In this document: positions 26,988-37,897 of the stretch, piece by piece
Layout of the letters: the number at the start of each line of letters is the position of its first letter
Position numbering within the stretch: position 1 is the first letter of the stretch
NCBI RefSeq assembly: GCF_005405925.1
Contig: NZ_BJHV01000001.1
Coordinates: 8,246,001 to 8,310,000 of the forward strand
Length of the DNA: 64,000 bases
From: Streptomyces antimycoticus
GTDB taxonomy: Bacteria > Actinomycetota > Actinomycetes > Streptomycetales > Streptomycetaceae
Reading direction: 5' to 3'
Translations under genes and position numbers: made by a program
Notes under the pieces: generated by a model
The model's database searches: none
Told to the model about the DNA's origin: nothing
Seen by the model: the letters and a program-made list of their open reading frames with translations, nothing else

Positions 26988-28468
26988 CCCACTCGACCCT
27001 GGGCCCCGCCCCGGCCGCCAGACGCAGCCCCGCCGGGCGGAGCGCGCTGGTGATCGGCGGCGGACTCGCCGGTACGGCGGCGGCGCTCGAGCTGGCCGAC
27101 GCCGGGCTGCGGGTCACCCTGGTCGAGGGCCGCCCCCGGCTGGGCGGCCTTGCCTTCTCCTTCCACCGCTCCTCCCCGGCGGGCGAGCTGACCGTCGACA
27201 ACGGCCAGCATGTCCACCTGCGCTGCTGCACCGCCTACCAGTGGTTCCTGGACCGGGTCGGCGCCGCCCGACTCGCCCCGCTCCAGGGCCGGTTGGACAT
27301 CCCCGTCCTCGACGCCCAGGGGCGGAGCGGGCGGCGGCTCGGCCGACTGCGCCGCACCGCCCTGCCGGTGCCGCTCCATCTGTCCAAGAGCCTGGCCACC
27401 TACCCTCATCTCTCCCTCGCCGAGCGCGCCCAGGTGGGCCGCGCCGCGCTCGCCCTGGGCCGGCTCGACCCCCAGGACCCGGCGCTGGACGGGGTGGACT
27501 TCGCCGGCTGGCTGCGCCGCCACGGCCAGTCGCCGCGCGCCGTCGAGGCGCTGTGGGACCTGGTCGGCGTGGCCACGCTCAACGCCACCGCGCCGAACGC
27601 CTCGCTGGGCCTTGCCGCGATGGTCTTCAAGACCGGGCTGCTCTCCCGGCCCGACGCCGCCGACATCGGCTGGGCCCGCGCCCCGCTCGGCGAGCTGCAC
27701 CACACCCACGCCCACCGCGCCCTGGACGCGGCGGGCGTGACGACCGAGCTGCGCACCCGGGTCACCGCCGTGGCCCGCACCCTCGAGGGCCGCTGGAGCG
27801 TGGCCATGGCCGGGCGGCCGGGGGACGAGCCGCCGGCCGAGGCGGACGTGCTGGTTCTGGCCGTCCCGCAGCGGGAGGCGCACGCCCTGCTGCCCGACGG
27901 CGCCCTGAAGGACCCCGGGAAGCTGCTGCGCATCGGCACCGCGCCGATCCTCAATCTGCATGTGATCTACGACCGCACGGTGCTGCGCCGCCCGTTCTTC
28001 GCCGCGATCGGCTCCCCCGTCCAGTGGGTCTTCGACCGTACGGACGCCTCAGGGCTCAGGGACGCGCCCGGGGCCGGGGACAGCCAGTATCTGGCGGTGT
28101 CGCAGTCCGCCGCGTACGACGACATCGACCGCCCGGTGGCCGAGCTGCGCGACCGCTATCTGCCCGAGCTGGAGCGGCTGCTCCCGGTCGCCCGCGGGGC
28201 AGAGGTGCGCGACTTCTTCGTCACCCGGGAGCGCACCGCCACCTTCGCCCCCGTTCCCGGCGTCGGCCTTCTGCGGCCGTCCGCCCCGACCGACGCGCCC
28301 GGCCTCTACCTGGCCGGTGCGTGGACCGCCACCGGCTGGCCCGCGACCATGGAGGGCGCCGTGCGCAGCGGTCTTTCCGCCGCCCGGGCGGCCCTCAGCC
28401 ACCTCGGCCGCTCGCATGTGAACTCTCTCCCCGCCCCGGGCGGGGAGACGCCCAAGGAGGCGGCATGA
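26984..28468 (+). CDS. hpnE: HpnE, hydroxysqualene dehydroxylase
   Basis: 494 aa FAD-dependent amine-oxidase-fold enzyme that reduces hydroxysqualene to squalene. Seen: N-terminal dinucleotide motif VIGGGLAGTAAALELADAG, VEGRPRLGGLAFSF, the substrate segment VDNGQHVHLRCCTAYQWFL, and C-terminal LYLAGAWTATGWPATMEGAVRSG for FAD binding. Start GTG in the end of hpnD; the stop overlaps the polyprenyl synthase start. Length and motifs are complete. Confidence 0.92.
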   Translation: MTHSTLGPAPAARRSPAGRSALVIGGGLAGTAAALELADAGLRVTLVEGRPRLGGLAFSFHRSSPAGELTVDNGQHVHLRCCTAYQWFLDRVGAARLAPLQGRLDIPVLDAQGRSGRRLGRLRRTALPVPLHLSKSLATYPHLSLAERAQVGRAALALGRLDPQDPALDGVDFAGWLRRHGQSPRAVEALWDLVGVATLNATAPNASLGLAAMVFKTGLLSRPDAADIGWARAPLGELHHTHAHRALDAAGVTTELRTRVTAVARTLEGRWSVAMAGRPGDEPPAEADVLVLAVPQREAHALLPDGALKDPGKLLRIGTAPILNLHVIYDRTVLRRPFFAAIGSPVQWVFDRTDASGLRDAPGAGDSQYLAVSQSAAYDDIDRPVAELRDRYLPELERLLPVARGAEVRDFFVTRERTATFAPVPGVGLLRPSAPTDAPGLYLAGAWTATGWPATMEGAVRSGLSAARAALSHLGRSHVNSLPAPGGETPKEAA

Positions 28469-29562
28469 GCACCACCACCAAGAACAGAGGAGAGACCGTG
28501 ACCCCGGCGACCCCAGCTGTCGACACCGCAGGAGTCATGGCGCTGCTGGAGCGCGGCCGCACGCTCGCCACGCCGGTGCTGCGCGCCGCCGTGGACCGGC
28601 TGGCCCCGCCCATGGACACCGTCGCCGCGTACCACTTCGGCTGGATCGACGCCGAGGGCAACCCGGCGGAGGGCGACGGTGGCAAGGCCGTGCGCCCCGC
28701 GCTCGCCCTGCTGTCGGCCGAGGCGGCGGGCGCCGCGCCCGAGGCCGGGGTGCCCGGCGCGGTCGCGGTCGAGCTGGTGCACAACTTCTCCCTGCTCCAC
28801 GACGACCTGATGGACGGGGACGAGCAGCGCCGCCACCGCGACACCGTCTGGAAGGTGCACGGCCCGGCCCAGGCCATCCTGGTCGGTGACGCCCTGTTCG
28901 CCCTGGCCAACGAGATACTGCTGGAGCTCGGCACCGCGGACGCCGGGCGGGCCACCCGCCGGCTCACCGCCGCCACCCGCAAACTCATCGACGGCCAGGC
29001 CCAGGACATCTCCTACGAGCACCGCGAGCGGGTCACCGTCGAGGAGTGCCTGGAGATGGAGGGCAACAAGACCGGTGCCCTGCTCGCCTGCGCGGCCTCC
29101 ATCGGCGCCGTGCTCGGCGGCGCCGACGACCACACCGCCGACACCCTGGAGCGCTACGGCTACCACCTGGGCCTCGCCTTCCAGGCCGTCGACGACCTGC
29201 TCGGCATCTGGGGCGACCCGGAGGCGACCGGCAAGCGGACCTGGAGCGATCTGCGTCAGCGCAAGAAGTCCCTGCCCGTGGTCGCCGCGCTCGCCGCCGG
29301 CGGCCCGGACTCCGAGCGGCTCGCCCAGATCCTCGCGGCCGACGCGCACAAGCCCGAAGAGGAGTTCGCCGACTTCTCGGAGGAGGAGTTCGCCGTCCGC
29401 GCCGCGCTGATCGAACAGTCAGGTGGCCGGGACTGGACCTCCCAGGAGGCCCGCCGACAGCATACGACCGCCATGGAGGCGCTGGACTCGGTGGACATGC
29501 CCGCCGAGATCCGGGCCCGGTTCGTGGCGCTCGCCGATTTCGTCGTCGTACGAGAGAGATGA
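28465..29562 (+). CDS. Polyprenyl diphosphate synthase (hopanoid cluster)
   Basis: 365 aa trans-isoprenyl diphosphate synthase that should supply farnesyl (or geranylgeranyl) diphosphate for squalene synthesis. Seen: GGKAVRPAL, the first Asp-rich motif LLHDDLMDGD, the second FQAVDDLLGIWGD, and KKSLPVV before the C-terminus. Residues before the first Asp-rich motif that fix chain length (VELVHNFSLL) are not diagnostic by eye, so FPP versus GGPP synthase stays open. ATGA overlap with hpnE. A 104-bp gap with a hairpin follows before shc. Confidence 0.88.
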   Translation: MSTTTKNRGETVTPATPAVDTAGVMALLERGRTLATPVLRAAVDRLAPPMDTVAAYHFGWIDAEGNPAEGDGGKAVRPALALLSAEAAGAAPEAGVPGAVAVELVHNFSLLHDDLMDGDEQRRHRDTVWKVHGPAQAILVGDALFALANEILLELGTADAGRATRRLTAATRKLIDGQAQDISYEHRERVTVEECLEMEGNKTGALLACAASIGAVLGGADDHTADTLERYGYHLGLAFQAVDDLLGIWGDPEATGKRTWSDLRQRKKSLPVVAALAAGGPDSERLAQILAADAHKPEEEFADFSEEEFAVRAALIEQSGGRDWTSQEARRQHTTAMEALDSVDMPAEIRARFVALADFVVVRER

Positions 29563-29590
29563 TCGCCATGGACCGCTAGTTCGCAGTCGC

Positions 29591-29619
29591 CGGCCGGCAT
29601 CCAGCCGGGGTGCCGGCCG
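29591..29619 (+). repeat. Hairpin between polyprenyl synthase and shc
   Basis: Perfect 9-bp arms CGGCCGGCA and TGCCGGCCG around an 11-nt loop. This is the only sizeable gap inside the hopanoid operon, so the hairpin may attenuate transcription, shield the upstream message or stop it. No U-tract follows. Confidence 0.6.
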
Positions 29620-29666
29620 ACGGAAGCCCCAAAGACGGCAGATGAGCACACTGCAGAGGGGAAGCC

Positions 29667-31612
29667 ATGACAGCGACACCGACCGTCCAACCCTCCGAGT
29701 CATCCGAGTCCAAGACCTTAAGTGTCGCCCGTGAGGCGACAGCCCGTGCGGTGGAGCACCTGCTGTCCCGCCAGGACGAGCGGGGCTGGTGGAAGGGTGA
29801 CCTGGAGACCAACGTCACCATGGACGCCGAGGATCTGATGCTCCGGCAGTTCCTCGGCATCCAGGACCCCGACACCCTCGACGCCGCGGCCCGTTTTCTC
29901 CGTTCCCAGCAGGGCGCCGACGGCACCTGGGCCTCCTTCCACGGCGGTCCGCCCGAGCTCTCCACCACCATCGAGGCGTATGTCGCCCTGCGGCTGGCCG
30001 GGGACGAGCCCGACGCGCCCCATATGGCCGCCGCCTCCGCCTGGGTGCGCTCCCGGGGCGGCATCGCGGCCGGCAGGGTGTTCACCCGGATCTGGCTGGC
30101 CCTCTTCGGCTGGTGGCGCTGGGAGGACCTGCCCGAGCTGCCACCGGAGATCATCTACTTCCCGAAGTGGCTGCCGCTCAACATCTACGACTTCGGCTGC
30201 TGGGCCCGGCAGACCATCGTGCCGCTGACCATCGTCTCGGCCAAACGCCCGGTGCGCCCGGCCCCTTCCCCCTCGACGAGCTCCACACCGACCCCCGCAG
30301 ACCCAATCCGCCCCGCCCGCCGGCCCCCATCGCCTCCTGGGACGGCGCCTTCCAGCGGCTGGACCGGGCCCTGCACGCCTACCACAAGGTCGCCTTCCGC
30401 CCGCTGCGCCGGGCCGCGCTGCGCTCCTGCGCCCGCTGGATCGTGGAGCGGCAGGAGAACGACGGCTGCTGGGGCGGCATCCAGCCACCCGCGGTCTACT
30501 CCGTCATCGCCCTCCATCTGCTCGGCTACGACCTCGACCACCCGGTGATGCGCGCCGGTCTGGAGTCGCTGGACCGCTTCGCGGTGTGGCGCGAGGACGG
30601 CAGCCGGATGATCGAAGCCTGCCAGTCCCCGGTCTGGGACACCTGCCTGGCCGCCATCGCGCTCGCCGACGCCGGGCTCGCCCCGGACCACCCGGCGCTG
30701 GTCAAGGCCGCCGACTGGATGCTGGCCGAGCAGATCGACCGGCCCGGCGACTGGTCGGTGCGGCGGCCCGGCCTCCCCTCCGGCGGCTGGGCGTTCGAAT
30801 TCCACAACGACAACTACCCCGACATCGACGACACCGCCGAGGTCGTTCTGGCGCTGCGCCGGGTCGACCACCCCGAGCCCGAGCGGATCGAGGCGGCCGT
30901 GCGGCGCGCCATGCGCTGGACCCTGGGCATGCAGTCCAAGAACGGGGCGTGGGGCGCGTTCGACGTCGACAACACCAGCCCGCTGCCCAACAAGCTGCCG
31001 TTCTGCGACTTCGGTGAGGTCGTCGACCCGCCGTCGGCCGATGTCACCGCGCATGTCGTCGAGATGCTCGCCCACGAAGGGAGGACGTACGACGCCCGCA
31101 CCCGGCGCGGTATCGCCTGGCTGCTGTCCGAGCAGGAGCCGAGCGGCGCCTGGTTCGGCCGCTGGGGCACCAACTACGTCTACGGCACCGGCTCCGTCGT
31201 TCCCGCGCTGATCGCCGCGGGCGTCCCCGCCTCCCATCCGGCGGTCCGCCGGGCCGTCCGCTGGCTGGAGAGCGTCCAGAACGAGGACGGCGGCTGGGGC
31301 GAGGACCAGCGCTCCTACCTGGACGCCGAGTGGATGGGCCGGGGCGCCTCCACCGCCTCGCAGACGGCGTGGGCGCTGCTCGCGCTGCTGGCGGCGGGGG
31401 AGCGGGACGGCGCGGCCGTCGAGCGCGGGGTCACCTGGCTCGCCGAGACCCAGCGGGAGGACGGCTCCTGGGACGAGCCGTACTTCACCGGCACCGGCTT
31501 CCCCTGGGACTTCTCCATCAACTACCACCTGTACCGGCAGGTCTTCCCGGTCACGGCACTCGGCCGGTATGTCCACGGCGAGCCCACCGGGGCGCGACCG
31601 CGGAGCGGCTGA
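29667..31612 (+). CDS. shc: Squalene-hopene cyclase (one frameshift, one TTA codon)
   Basis: About 648 aa after correction, the normal family length. It cyclises squalene to hopene/hopanol at the membrane. Seen: several QW-type repeats (QDERGWWKG, QQGADGTWAS, QENDGCWGG, QSKNGAWGA, QNEDGGWGE, QREDGSWDE), the catalytic DxDD motif in YPDIDDTAEV (30821-30832), and the C-terminal FTGTGFPWDFSINYHLYRQVFP. The frame breaks near the C-run 30262-30265; one missing C gives PFPLDELHTD and joins both halves. Codon 18 is TTA (29718-29720), so translation may depend on bldA. Confidence 0.92.
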
Positions 31613-32358
31613 TGTCCGCCGACCCGGCCCCGGAGGCCGGCGGTGCTCCGCTGCTGATCGCCTGTGCGCTCGGCATCGAGCGGTTCGCCCTGCGCGGCGC
31701 CGGTCCCGGCGCCGCCGCCGGGCCGGTGACCGTGCTGCGCACGGGCATGGGGCCGCAGTCGGCCGAGCGCGCCGTGGGCCGGGCGCTGACCGGAAGGTCC
31801 GGTGAGCCCGGAGAGCCATCGGTGTGCGGAGTGCCGCGCACCGCCGTCATCGCCACCGGCTTCTGTGCCGGACTGGCCCCCGGGATGCACCCCGGGGACA
31901 TCGTTGTCGCCGACGAGACCCGCGATCCGGCGGGCCGCACCGTATGCACCGGCACCCGGATCCTCGCCGACGCCCTGTCACGTCCGCTCTCCGGCGGTCC
32001 CCGCTGGAGAGTTCACATCGGCCCGGTCGTGGGCTCCGACCATGTGGTGCGCGGCGCGGAGCGGGCCGCACTGCACAGCACCGGCGCCATCGCGGTGGAC
32101 ATGGAGTCCGCCGCGACCCTGCGCACCGCCGTCAGCCACGGCGTCCGTCCGGTTGCGGCCGTCCGGGTGGTCGTGGACGCTCCAGAACATGAACTCGTCC
32201 GTATCGGCACGCTGCGCGGTGGAATATCAGCTTTCCGGGTATTGCGGACCGTTCTTCCCGCTTTCTTTCACTGGCACCGTTCTTCGCTGCTCCCAGGAGG
32301 TGAGCTAGATGGCCATGCCTCTCCGCCAGACCATCCGGGTCGCGACGTATCTCTTTGA
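31612..32358 (+). CDS. hpnG: HpnG, hopanoid nucleosidase (phosphorylase-like)
   Basis: 248 aa nucleoside-phosphorylase-fold enzyme that removes adenine from adenosylhopane to give (phospho)ribosylhopane. Seen: VLRTGMGPQSAERAVGRAL, ATGFCAGLAPGMHPGDIVVADE, VGSDHVV and the nucleobase/ribose motif AVDMESAATL. Start overlaps the shc stop by one base. The last 50 nt overlap hpnH in another frame, so the tail beyond about residue 232 is not conserved-looking. Confidence 0.88.
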   Translation: MSADPAPEAGGAPLLIACALGIERFALRGAGPGAAAGPVTVLRTGMGPQSAERAVGRALTGRSGEPGEPSVCGVPRTAVIATGFCAGLAPGMHPGDIVVADETRDPAGRTVCTGTRILADALSRPLSGGPRWRVHIGPVVGSDHVVRGAERAALHSTGAIAVDMESAATLRTAVSHGVRPVAAVRVVVDAPEHELVRIGTLRGGISAFRVLRTVLPAFFHWHRSSLLPGGELDGHASPPDHPGRDVSL

Positions 32359-33334
32359 ACAGAAGATGGTCAAGCGGCGGGACAAGTTCCCGCTGATCGT
32401 CGAGCTCGAGCCGCTGTTCGCGTGCAATCTCAAGTGCGAGGGCTGCGGAAAGATCCAGCATCCGGCAGGGATCCTCAAGCAGCGCATGCCCGTCGCCCAG
32501 GCGGTCGGCGCGGTGCTGGAGTCGGGTGCGCCGATGGTGTCCATCGCGGGCGGCGAGCCCCTGATGCACCCACAGATCGACGAGATCGCACGGCAGCTCG
32601 TGCAGCGGAAGAAGTACGTCTTCCTGTGCACCAACGCGATGCTGCTGCGGAAGAAGATGCATCTGTTCACCCCCTCCCCGTACTTCGCCTTCGCGGTGCA
32701 CATCGACGGGCTGCGGGAGCGGCACGACGAATCGGTGGCGAAGGAGGGGGTGTTCGACGAGGCGGTGGAGGCCATCAAGGAGGCCAAGCGGCGCGGCTTC
32801 CGGGTCACCACCAATTCCACGTTCTTCAATACCGACACCCCGCAGACCGTCGTCGACGTGCTCGACTTCCTCAATGACGAGCTCGAGGTGGACGAGATGA
32901 TGATCTCGCCCGCCTACGCCTATGAGAAGGCGCCCGACCAGGAGCACTTCCTGGGCGTCGAGCAGACCCGCGAGCTGTTCCGCAAGGCGTTCGCCGGAGG
33001 CAACCGGCGCCGCTGGCGGCTCAACCACAGCCCGCTCTTCCTCGACTTCCTCGAGGGCAAGGCGGACTTCCCGTGCACCGCGTGGGGCATCCCCAACTAC
33101 TCGCTCTTCGGCTGGCAGCGCCCCTGCTATCTGATGAGCGACGGCTATGTCCCGACCTACCGCCAGCTCGTCGAGGAGACCGACTGGGACAAGTACGGCC
33201 GCGGCAAGGATCCGCGCTGCGACAACTGCATGGCCCACTGCGGCTATGAGCCCACCGCGGTCCTGGCGACCATGGGCTCCCTCAAGGAGTCGCTGCGCGC
33301 CGCCCGGGAGACCGCCGGCGGAAACCACGGGTGA
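32309..33334 (+). CDS. hpnH: HpnH, radical SAM adenosylhopane synthase
   Basis: 341 aa radical SAM enzyme that couples the 5'-deoxyadenosyl group to hopene to make adenosylhopane, the first C35 hopanoid step. Seen: Cys39, Cys43 and Cys46 in CNLKCEGC ([4Fe-4S] site), [12 protein letters not shown] for SAM, and a C-terminal cysteine cluster ([12 protein letters not shown]). ATG with AGGAGG upstream inside hpnG. ispG follows 4 nt after the stop. Confidence 0.94.
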   Translation: MAMPLRQTIRVATYLFEQKMVKRRDKFPLIVELEPLFACNLKCEGCGKIQHPAGILKQRMPVAQAVGAVLESGAPMVSIAGGEPLMHPQIDEIARQLVQRKKYVFLCTNAMLLRKKMHLFTPSPYFAFAVHIDGLRERHDESVAKEGVFDEAVEAIKEAKRRGFRVTTNSTFFNTDTPQTVVDVLDFLNDELEVDEMMISPAYAYEKAPDQEHFLGVEQTRELFRKAFAGGNRRRWRLNHSPLFLDFLEGKADFPCTAWGIPNYSLFGWQRPCYLMSDGYVPTYRQLVEETDWDKYGRGKDPRCDNCMAHCGYEPTAVLATMGSLKESLRAARETAGGNHG

Positions 33335-33338
33335 CGCC

Positions 33339-34505
33339 ATGAGTTCAGCAGAACCGGTCGCACTCGGCCTGCCCGCCATGCCGGGCAGGCCGCTCGCCCC
33401 ACGCCGCGTCTCGCGCCGCCTCCAGGTCGGTCCGGTGGCCGTGGGTGGCGATGCTCCGATCTCGGTGCAGTCGATGACGACGACGGTGACGGCGGATATC
33501 GGGGCGACGCTGCAGCAGATCGCGGAGCTGACGGCGTCGGGCTGTCAGATCGTGCGGGTGGCGTGTCCGTCGCAGGATGACGCGGATGCGTTGCCGGTGA
33601 TCGCGAAGAAGTCGCAGATTCCGGTGATCGCGGACATTCATTTCCAGCCGAAGTATGTGTTCGCGGCGATCGATGCCGGGTGTGCGGCGGTGCGGGTGAA
33701 TCCGGGGAACATCCGGCAGTTCGACGACAAGGTCAAGGAGATCGCGCGGGCGGCCTCGGATGCGGGTGTGCCGATCCGTATCGGGGTGAACGCGGGGTCG
33801 CTGGACAAGCGGCTGCTGGAGAAGTACGGCAAGGCCACGCCGGAGGCGTTGGTGGAGTCGGCGTTGTGGGAGTGCTCGCTGTTCGAGGAGCACGGTTTCA
33901 GGGATATCAAGATCTCGGTGAAGCACAACGATCCGGTGGTGATGGTCAATGCCTACCGTCAGCTGGCGGCGCAGTGTGACTATCCGTTGCATCTTGGGGT
34001 GACGGAGGCGGGTCCGGCGTTCCAGGGGACGATCAAGTCGGCGGTGGCGTTCGGTGCGCTGTTGAGTGAGGGGATCGGGGACACGATCCGGGTCTCGCTG
34101 TCGGCGCCTCCGGCGGAGGAGGTCAAGGTCGGGATCCAGATTCTGGAGTCGCTGAATCTGCGGCAGCGGCGGCTGGAGATCGTTTCGTGTCCGTCGTGTG
34201 GGCGGGCGCAGGTGGATGTGTACAAGCTGGCGGACGAGGTGACGGCCGGTTTGGAGGGCATGGAGGTTCCGCTGCGGGTCGCGGTGATGGGGTGTGTGGT
34301 GAACGGCCCCGGTGAGGCGCGTGAGGCGGATCTGGGTGTCGCTTCGGGCAATGGCAAGGGGCAGATCTTCGTCAAGGGTGAGGTCATCAAGACCGTGCCG
34401 GAGTCGAAGATCGTGGAGACCTTGATCGACGAGGCCATGAACATCGCGCGGCGCATGGAGGACGAGGGGGTCCCGTCGGGCACCCCGGACGTCACCGTGG
34501 GCTGA
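33339..34505 (+). CDS. ispG: IspG, (E)-4-hydroxy-3-methylbut-2-enyl-PP synthase
   Basis: 388 aa MEP-pathway iron-sulfur enzyme that reduces methylerythritol cyclodiphosphate to HMBPP. Seen: [44 protein letters not shown], the first cluster motif [11 protein letters not shown] and the third Cys in [12 protein letters not shown]. From about 33470 to 34440 the codons use NNG and NNT (acg, gcg, tcg, gat, tgt), whereas the ends of the gene and all neighbours prefer NNC. This suggests a separate origin or gene conversion of the core. It is probably a second copy alongside a housekeeping ispG elsewhere. Confidence 0.95.
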   Translation: MSSAEPVALGLPAMPGRPLAPRRVSRRLQVGPVAVGGDAPISVQSMTTTVTADIGATLQQIAELTASGCQIVRVACPSQDDADALPVIAKKSQIPVIADIHFQPKYVFAAIDAGCAAVRVNPGNIRQFDDKVKEIARAASDAGVPIRIGVNAGSLDKRLLEKYGKATPEALVESALWECSLFEEHGFRDIKISVKHNDPVVMVNAYRQLAAQCDYPLHLGVTEAGPAFQGTIKSAVAFGALLSEGIGDTIRVSLSAPPAEEVKVGIQILESLNLRQRRLEIVSCPSCGRAQVDVYKLADEVTAGLEGMEVPLRVAVMGCVVNGPGEAREADLGVASGNGKGQIFVKGEVIKTVPESKIVETLIDEAMNIARRMEDEGVPSGTPDVTVG

Positions 34506-34527
34506 TACACGAGGAGGGGAACCGACC

Positions 34528-36477
34528 ATGCCGTTGCTGGAGAACATCCGGGGCCCGCACGACCTCAAGGCGCTGACCGGTGAGGAACTGGACGTGCTCG
34601 CCCAGGAGATCAGGGAGTTCCTGATCGACGCGGTGGCCAGGACCGGAGGCCATCTGGGACCGAATCTCGGCGTGGTCGAGCTGTCCATAGCCCTGCACCG
34701 CGTCTTCGACTCGCCCGCCGATCGCATCCTGTGGGACACCGGCCACCAGTCCTACGTCCACAAACTGCTCACCGGCCGCCAGGACTTCTCCAAGCTCCGC
34801 CACAAGGGCGGGCTGTCCGGCTATCCGTCACGGGCCGAATCCGAGCACGACGTCATCGAGAACAGCCATGCCTCCACCGTGCTGGGCTGGGCCGACGGCC
34901 TCGCCAAGGCCAATGAGGTGCGCGGCGCCACCGACCATGTCGTCGCCGTCATCGGGGACGGGGCGCTGACCGGCGGAATGGCCTGGGAGGCGCTCAACAA
35001 CATCGCCGCCGCCCGGGACCGCCCGCTGGTCATCGTCGTCAACGACAACGAGCGCTCCTACGCGCCGACCATCGGCGGGCTCGCCAACCACCTCGCCACC
35101 CTCCGCACCACCGACGGCTACGAGCGCTTCCTGGCCTGGGGCAAGGAGGTGCTGCAGCGCACCCCCGTGGTCGGCCAGCCGCTGTACGGCTCGCTGCACG
35201 GCGCCAAGAAGGGGTTCAAGGACGCCTTCGCCCCGCAGGGCATGTTCGAGGACCTCGGGCTGAAGTACGTCGGCCCCATCGACGGCCATGACACCGAGGC
35301 GGTCGAGTCGGCCCTGCGCCGCGCCAAGCGGTTCCACGGCCCGGTCCTCGTCCACTGCCTCACCGAGAAGGGGCGCGGCTACCGGCCCGCGCTGGAGGAC
35401 GAGGCGGATCGTTTCCACACCGTCGCCGCGATGGACCCGCTCACCTGCGCGCCCCTCATCCCCTCCGGCGGCCGCTCATGGACCTCGGTGTTCGGGGAGG
35501 AGATGGTGCGGATCGGCGCCGAGCGGCCCGATGTGGTCGCCCTCACCGCCGCGATGCTGCACCCCGTGGGCCTCGCCGGCTTCGCCGAGGCGTATCCCGA
35601 GCGGGTGTGGGACGTCGGCATCGCCGAGCAGCACGGGGCGGTCTCGGCGGCCGGGCTCGCCACCGGCGGACTCCACCCGGTCTTCGCCGTCTACGCCACC
35701 TTCCTCAACCGCGCCTTCGACCAGCTGCTCATGGATATCGCCCTGCACCGCTGCGGGGTGACCTTCGTCCTGGACCGGGCCGGTGTCACCGGCACCGACG
35801 GACCGAGCCACAACGGCATGTGGGACATGTCCGTCCTCCAGGTGGTGCCAGGGCTGCGGATCGCAGCCCCGCGCGACGCCGACCAACTGCGCGCCCAGCT
35901 GCGCGAGGCGATCGACGTGGACGACGCACCCACCGTCATCCGCTTCCCCAAGGAGTCGGTGGGGCAGCCCATCGGGGCGATCGACCGCGTCGGCGGGATG
36001 GACGTCCTGCGCCGGGGCGAGGACGTCCTCCTCGTCGCGGCCGGGGTCATGGCCACCGTCGCGCTGCGCGCCGCCGAGTTGCTGGCCGAGCGCGGCATCG
36101 GCTGCACGGTCGTCGATCCGCGCTGGGTCAAGCCGGTCGACCCCGAGCTGCCCGGACTCGCGGCGCGCCACCGGCTGGTGGCCGTCGTCGAGGACAATGT
36201 GCGCACCGGCGGGGTGGGCGCGGCGGTCGCCCAGACGCTGGGGGACGCCGAAGTCGACCTGCCGGTGCGGACGTTCGGCATCCCAGAGGCGTTCCTGCCG
36301 CATGCCAAGCGCGGTGAGGTGCTCGCCGACATCGGGCTCACCCCCGCCGAGATCGCGGGCCGGATCGGGGCGGCCCTGACCCGTATCGCGGTCCGCCCGG
36401 AGCGCGCGAGCACCGCCGCCGGGGCCCGTAGCGCCACCCGGGCCCGTACCGTCGCCGCCAAGGAGAGCCAGGCATGA
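34528..36477 (+). CDS. dxs: 1-deoxy-D-xylulose-5-phosphate synthase
   Basis: 649 aa thiamine-diphosphate enzyme for the first MEP-pathway step. Seen: [32 protein letters not shown] (ThDP binding), [15 protein letters not shown], the transketolase central motif [17 protein letters not shown], and the C-terminal domain with [11 protein letters not shown] after a GAGGAGGGG site. The stop overlaps hpnO. Placement in the hopanoid operon implies a dedicated extra copy that raises precursor supply when hopanoids are made. Confidence 0.95.
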   Translation: MPLLENIRGPHDLKALTGEELDVLAQEIREFLIDAVARTGGHLGPNLGVVELSIALHRVFDSPADRILWDTGHQSYVHKLLTGRQDFSKLRHKGGLSGYPSRAESEHDVIENSHASTVLGWADGLAKANEVRGATDHVVAVIGDGALTGGMAWEALNNIAAARDRPLVIVVNDNERSYAPTIGGLANHLATLRTTDGYERFLAWGKEVLQRTPVVGQPLYGSLHGAKKGFKDAFAPQGMFEDLGLKYVGPIDGHDTEAVESALRRAKRFHGPVLVHCLTEKGRGYRPALEDEADRFHTVAAMDPLTCAPLIPSGGRSWTSVFGEEMVRIGAERPDVVALTAAMLHPVGLAGFAEAYPERVWDVGIAEQHGAVSAAGLATGGLHPVFAVYATFLNRAFDQLLMDIALHRCGVTFVLDRAGVTGTDGPSHNGMWDMSVLQVVPGLRIAAPRDADQLRAQLREAIDVDDAPTVIRFPKESVGQPIGAIDRVGGMDVLRRGEDVLLVAAGVMATVALRAAELLAERGIGCTVVDPRWVKPVDPELPGLAARHRLVAVVEDNVRTGGVGAAVAQTLGDAEVDLPVRTFGIPEAFLPHAKRGEVLADIGLTPAEIAGRIGAALTRIAVRPERASTAAGARSATRARTVAAKESQA

Positions 36478-37880
36478 CAGCAGCCGAGCAGCAGCGGCGT
36501 TCGGGCTTCGACCTCGGGAAGCTGCTGGCCGAGCGCGCCTCGGAGCGGTACGACCTGCACACCCGGCATCTCAACCACCAACTGCCCCGGATGCTGCAGA
36601 CCATCGGATTCGACAAGGTCTACGAACGGGGCGAGGGCGCGTACTTCTGGGACGACGAGGGCCAGGACTACCTCGATATGCTCGCCGGCTTCGGGGTGAT
36701 GGGTCTGGGCCGCCACCACCCCGTGGTCCGCAAGGCGCTGCACGACGTCCTGGACGCCGACCTGGCCGATCTGACCCGCTTCGACTGCCAGCCGCTGCCC
36801 GGTCTGCTGGCCGAGCGGCTGCTGGCCCACGCCCCGCATCTGGACCGGGTCTTCTTCGGCAACAGCGGCACCGAGGCCGTCGAGACGGCCCTGAAGTTCG
36901 CCCGCTACGCCACCCGTAAGCCGCGCATCCTCTACTGCGCCCACGCCTTCCACGGGCTGACCACCGGCTCGCTGTCGGTCAACGGCGAGGACGGCTTCCG
37001 CAAGGGGTTCGCCCCGCTGCTGCCCGACACCGCCGTCGAGATGGGCGATCTCGACGCGCTGGAGCGGGAGCTGGCGCGCGGGGACGTGGCGGCGTTCGTG
37101 GTGGAGCCCATCCAGGGCAAGGGGGTGCACGAGACCCCGCCCGGCTTTCTGCGTGCCGCGCAGGAGCTGCTCCACCGCCACAAGGCGCTGCTCATCGCGG
37201 ACGAGGTGCAGACCGGCCTCGGCCGCACCGGCGACTTCTTCGCCTACAGCCACGAGGACGGCGTCGAACCGGATCTGGTGTGCGTGGCCAAGGCCCTCTC
37301 CGGCGGCTATGTGCCGGTCGGCGCGACCCTCGGCAAGGACTGGATCTTCCGGAAGGTCTACTCCTCGATGGACCGGGTGCTGGTCCACTCCGCCAGCTTC
37401 GGCGCCAACGCCCAGGCCATGGCGGCCGGGCTCGCCGTCCTCGCCGTCATGGAGGACGAGCGGATCGTGGCCAACGCCCGCCGCACCGGCGATCTGCTGC
37501 GCGAGCGCCTCGCCGCGCTCGTGGACCGCTACGAGCTGCTGCACGACGTCCGCGGCCGGGGGCTGATGATCGGCATCGAGTTCGGCAGGCCCAGCTCACT
37601 GGGGCTGCGCAGCCGGTGGGCGATGCTGCAGACGGCGCGCAAGGGGCTGTTCGCGCAGATGGTCGTCGTCCCGCTGCTGCGGCGCCATCGCATCCTCACC
37701 CAGGTGTCCGGGGACCATCTGGAGGTCATTAAGCTGATTCCGCCACTGATCATCGGCGAGCGGGAAGTGGACCGGTTCGTCGAGGCGTTCACCGCGGTCA
37801 TGGACGACGCACACCAGGGCGGCGGCCTGATGTGGGAGTTCGGCCGGACTCTCGTCAAGCAGGCGGTGGCCAACCGCTGA
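36474..37880 (+). CDS. hpnO: HpnO, class III aminotransferase of hopanoid side chain
   Basis: 468 aa PLP-dependent class III aminotransferase that converts the ribosylhopane-derived aldehyde to aminobacteriohopanetriol. Seen: [39 protein letters not shown], the PLP Asp in [15 protein letters not shown] and the Schiff-base Lys in [15 protein letters not shown]. The C-terminus is longer than in many class III enzymes and has [15 protein letters not shown] overlap with dxs; the serpin gene follows after 17 nt. Confidence 0.92.
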   Translation: MTAAEQQRRSGFDLGKLLAERASERYDLHTRHLNHQLPRMLQTIGFDKVYERGEGAYFWDDEGQDYLDMLAGFGVMGLGRHHPVVRKALHDVLDADLADLTRFDCQPLPGLLAERLLAHAPHLDRVFFGNSGTEAVETALKFARYATRKPRILYCAHAFHGLTTGSLSVNGEDGFRKGFAPLLPDTAVEMGDLDALERELARGDVAAFVVEPIQGKGVHETPPGFLRAAQELLHRHKALLIADEVQTGLGRTGDFFAYSHEDGVEPDLVCVAKALSGGYVPVGATLGKDWIFRKVYSSMDRVLVHSASFGANAQAMAAGLAVLAVMEDERIVANARRTGDLLRERLAALVDRYELLHDVRGRGLMIGIEFGRPSSLGLRSRWAMLQTARKGLFAQMVVVPLLRRHRILTQVSGDHLEVIKLIPPLIIGEREVDRFVEAFTAVMDDAHQGGGLMWEFGRTLVKQAVANR

Positions 37881-37897
37881 CCGATGGGGGACCCGGC

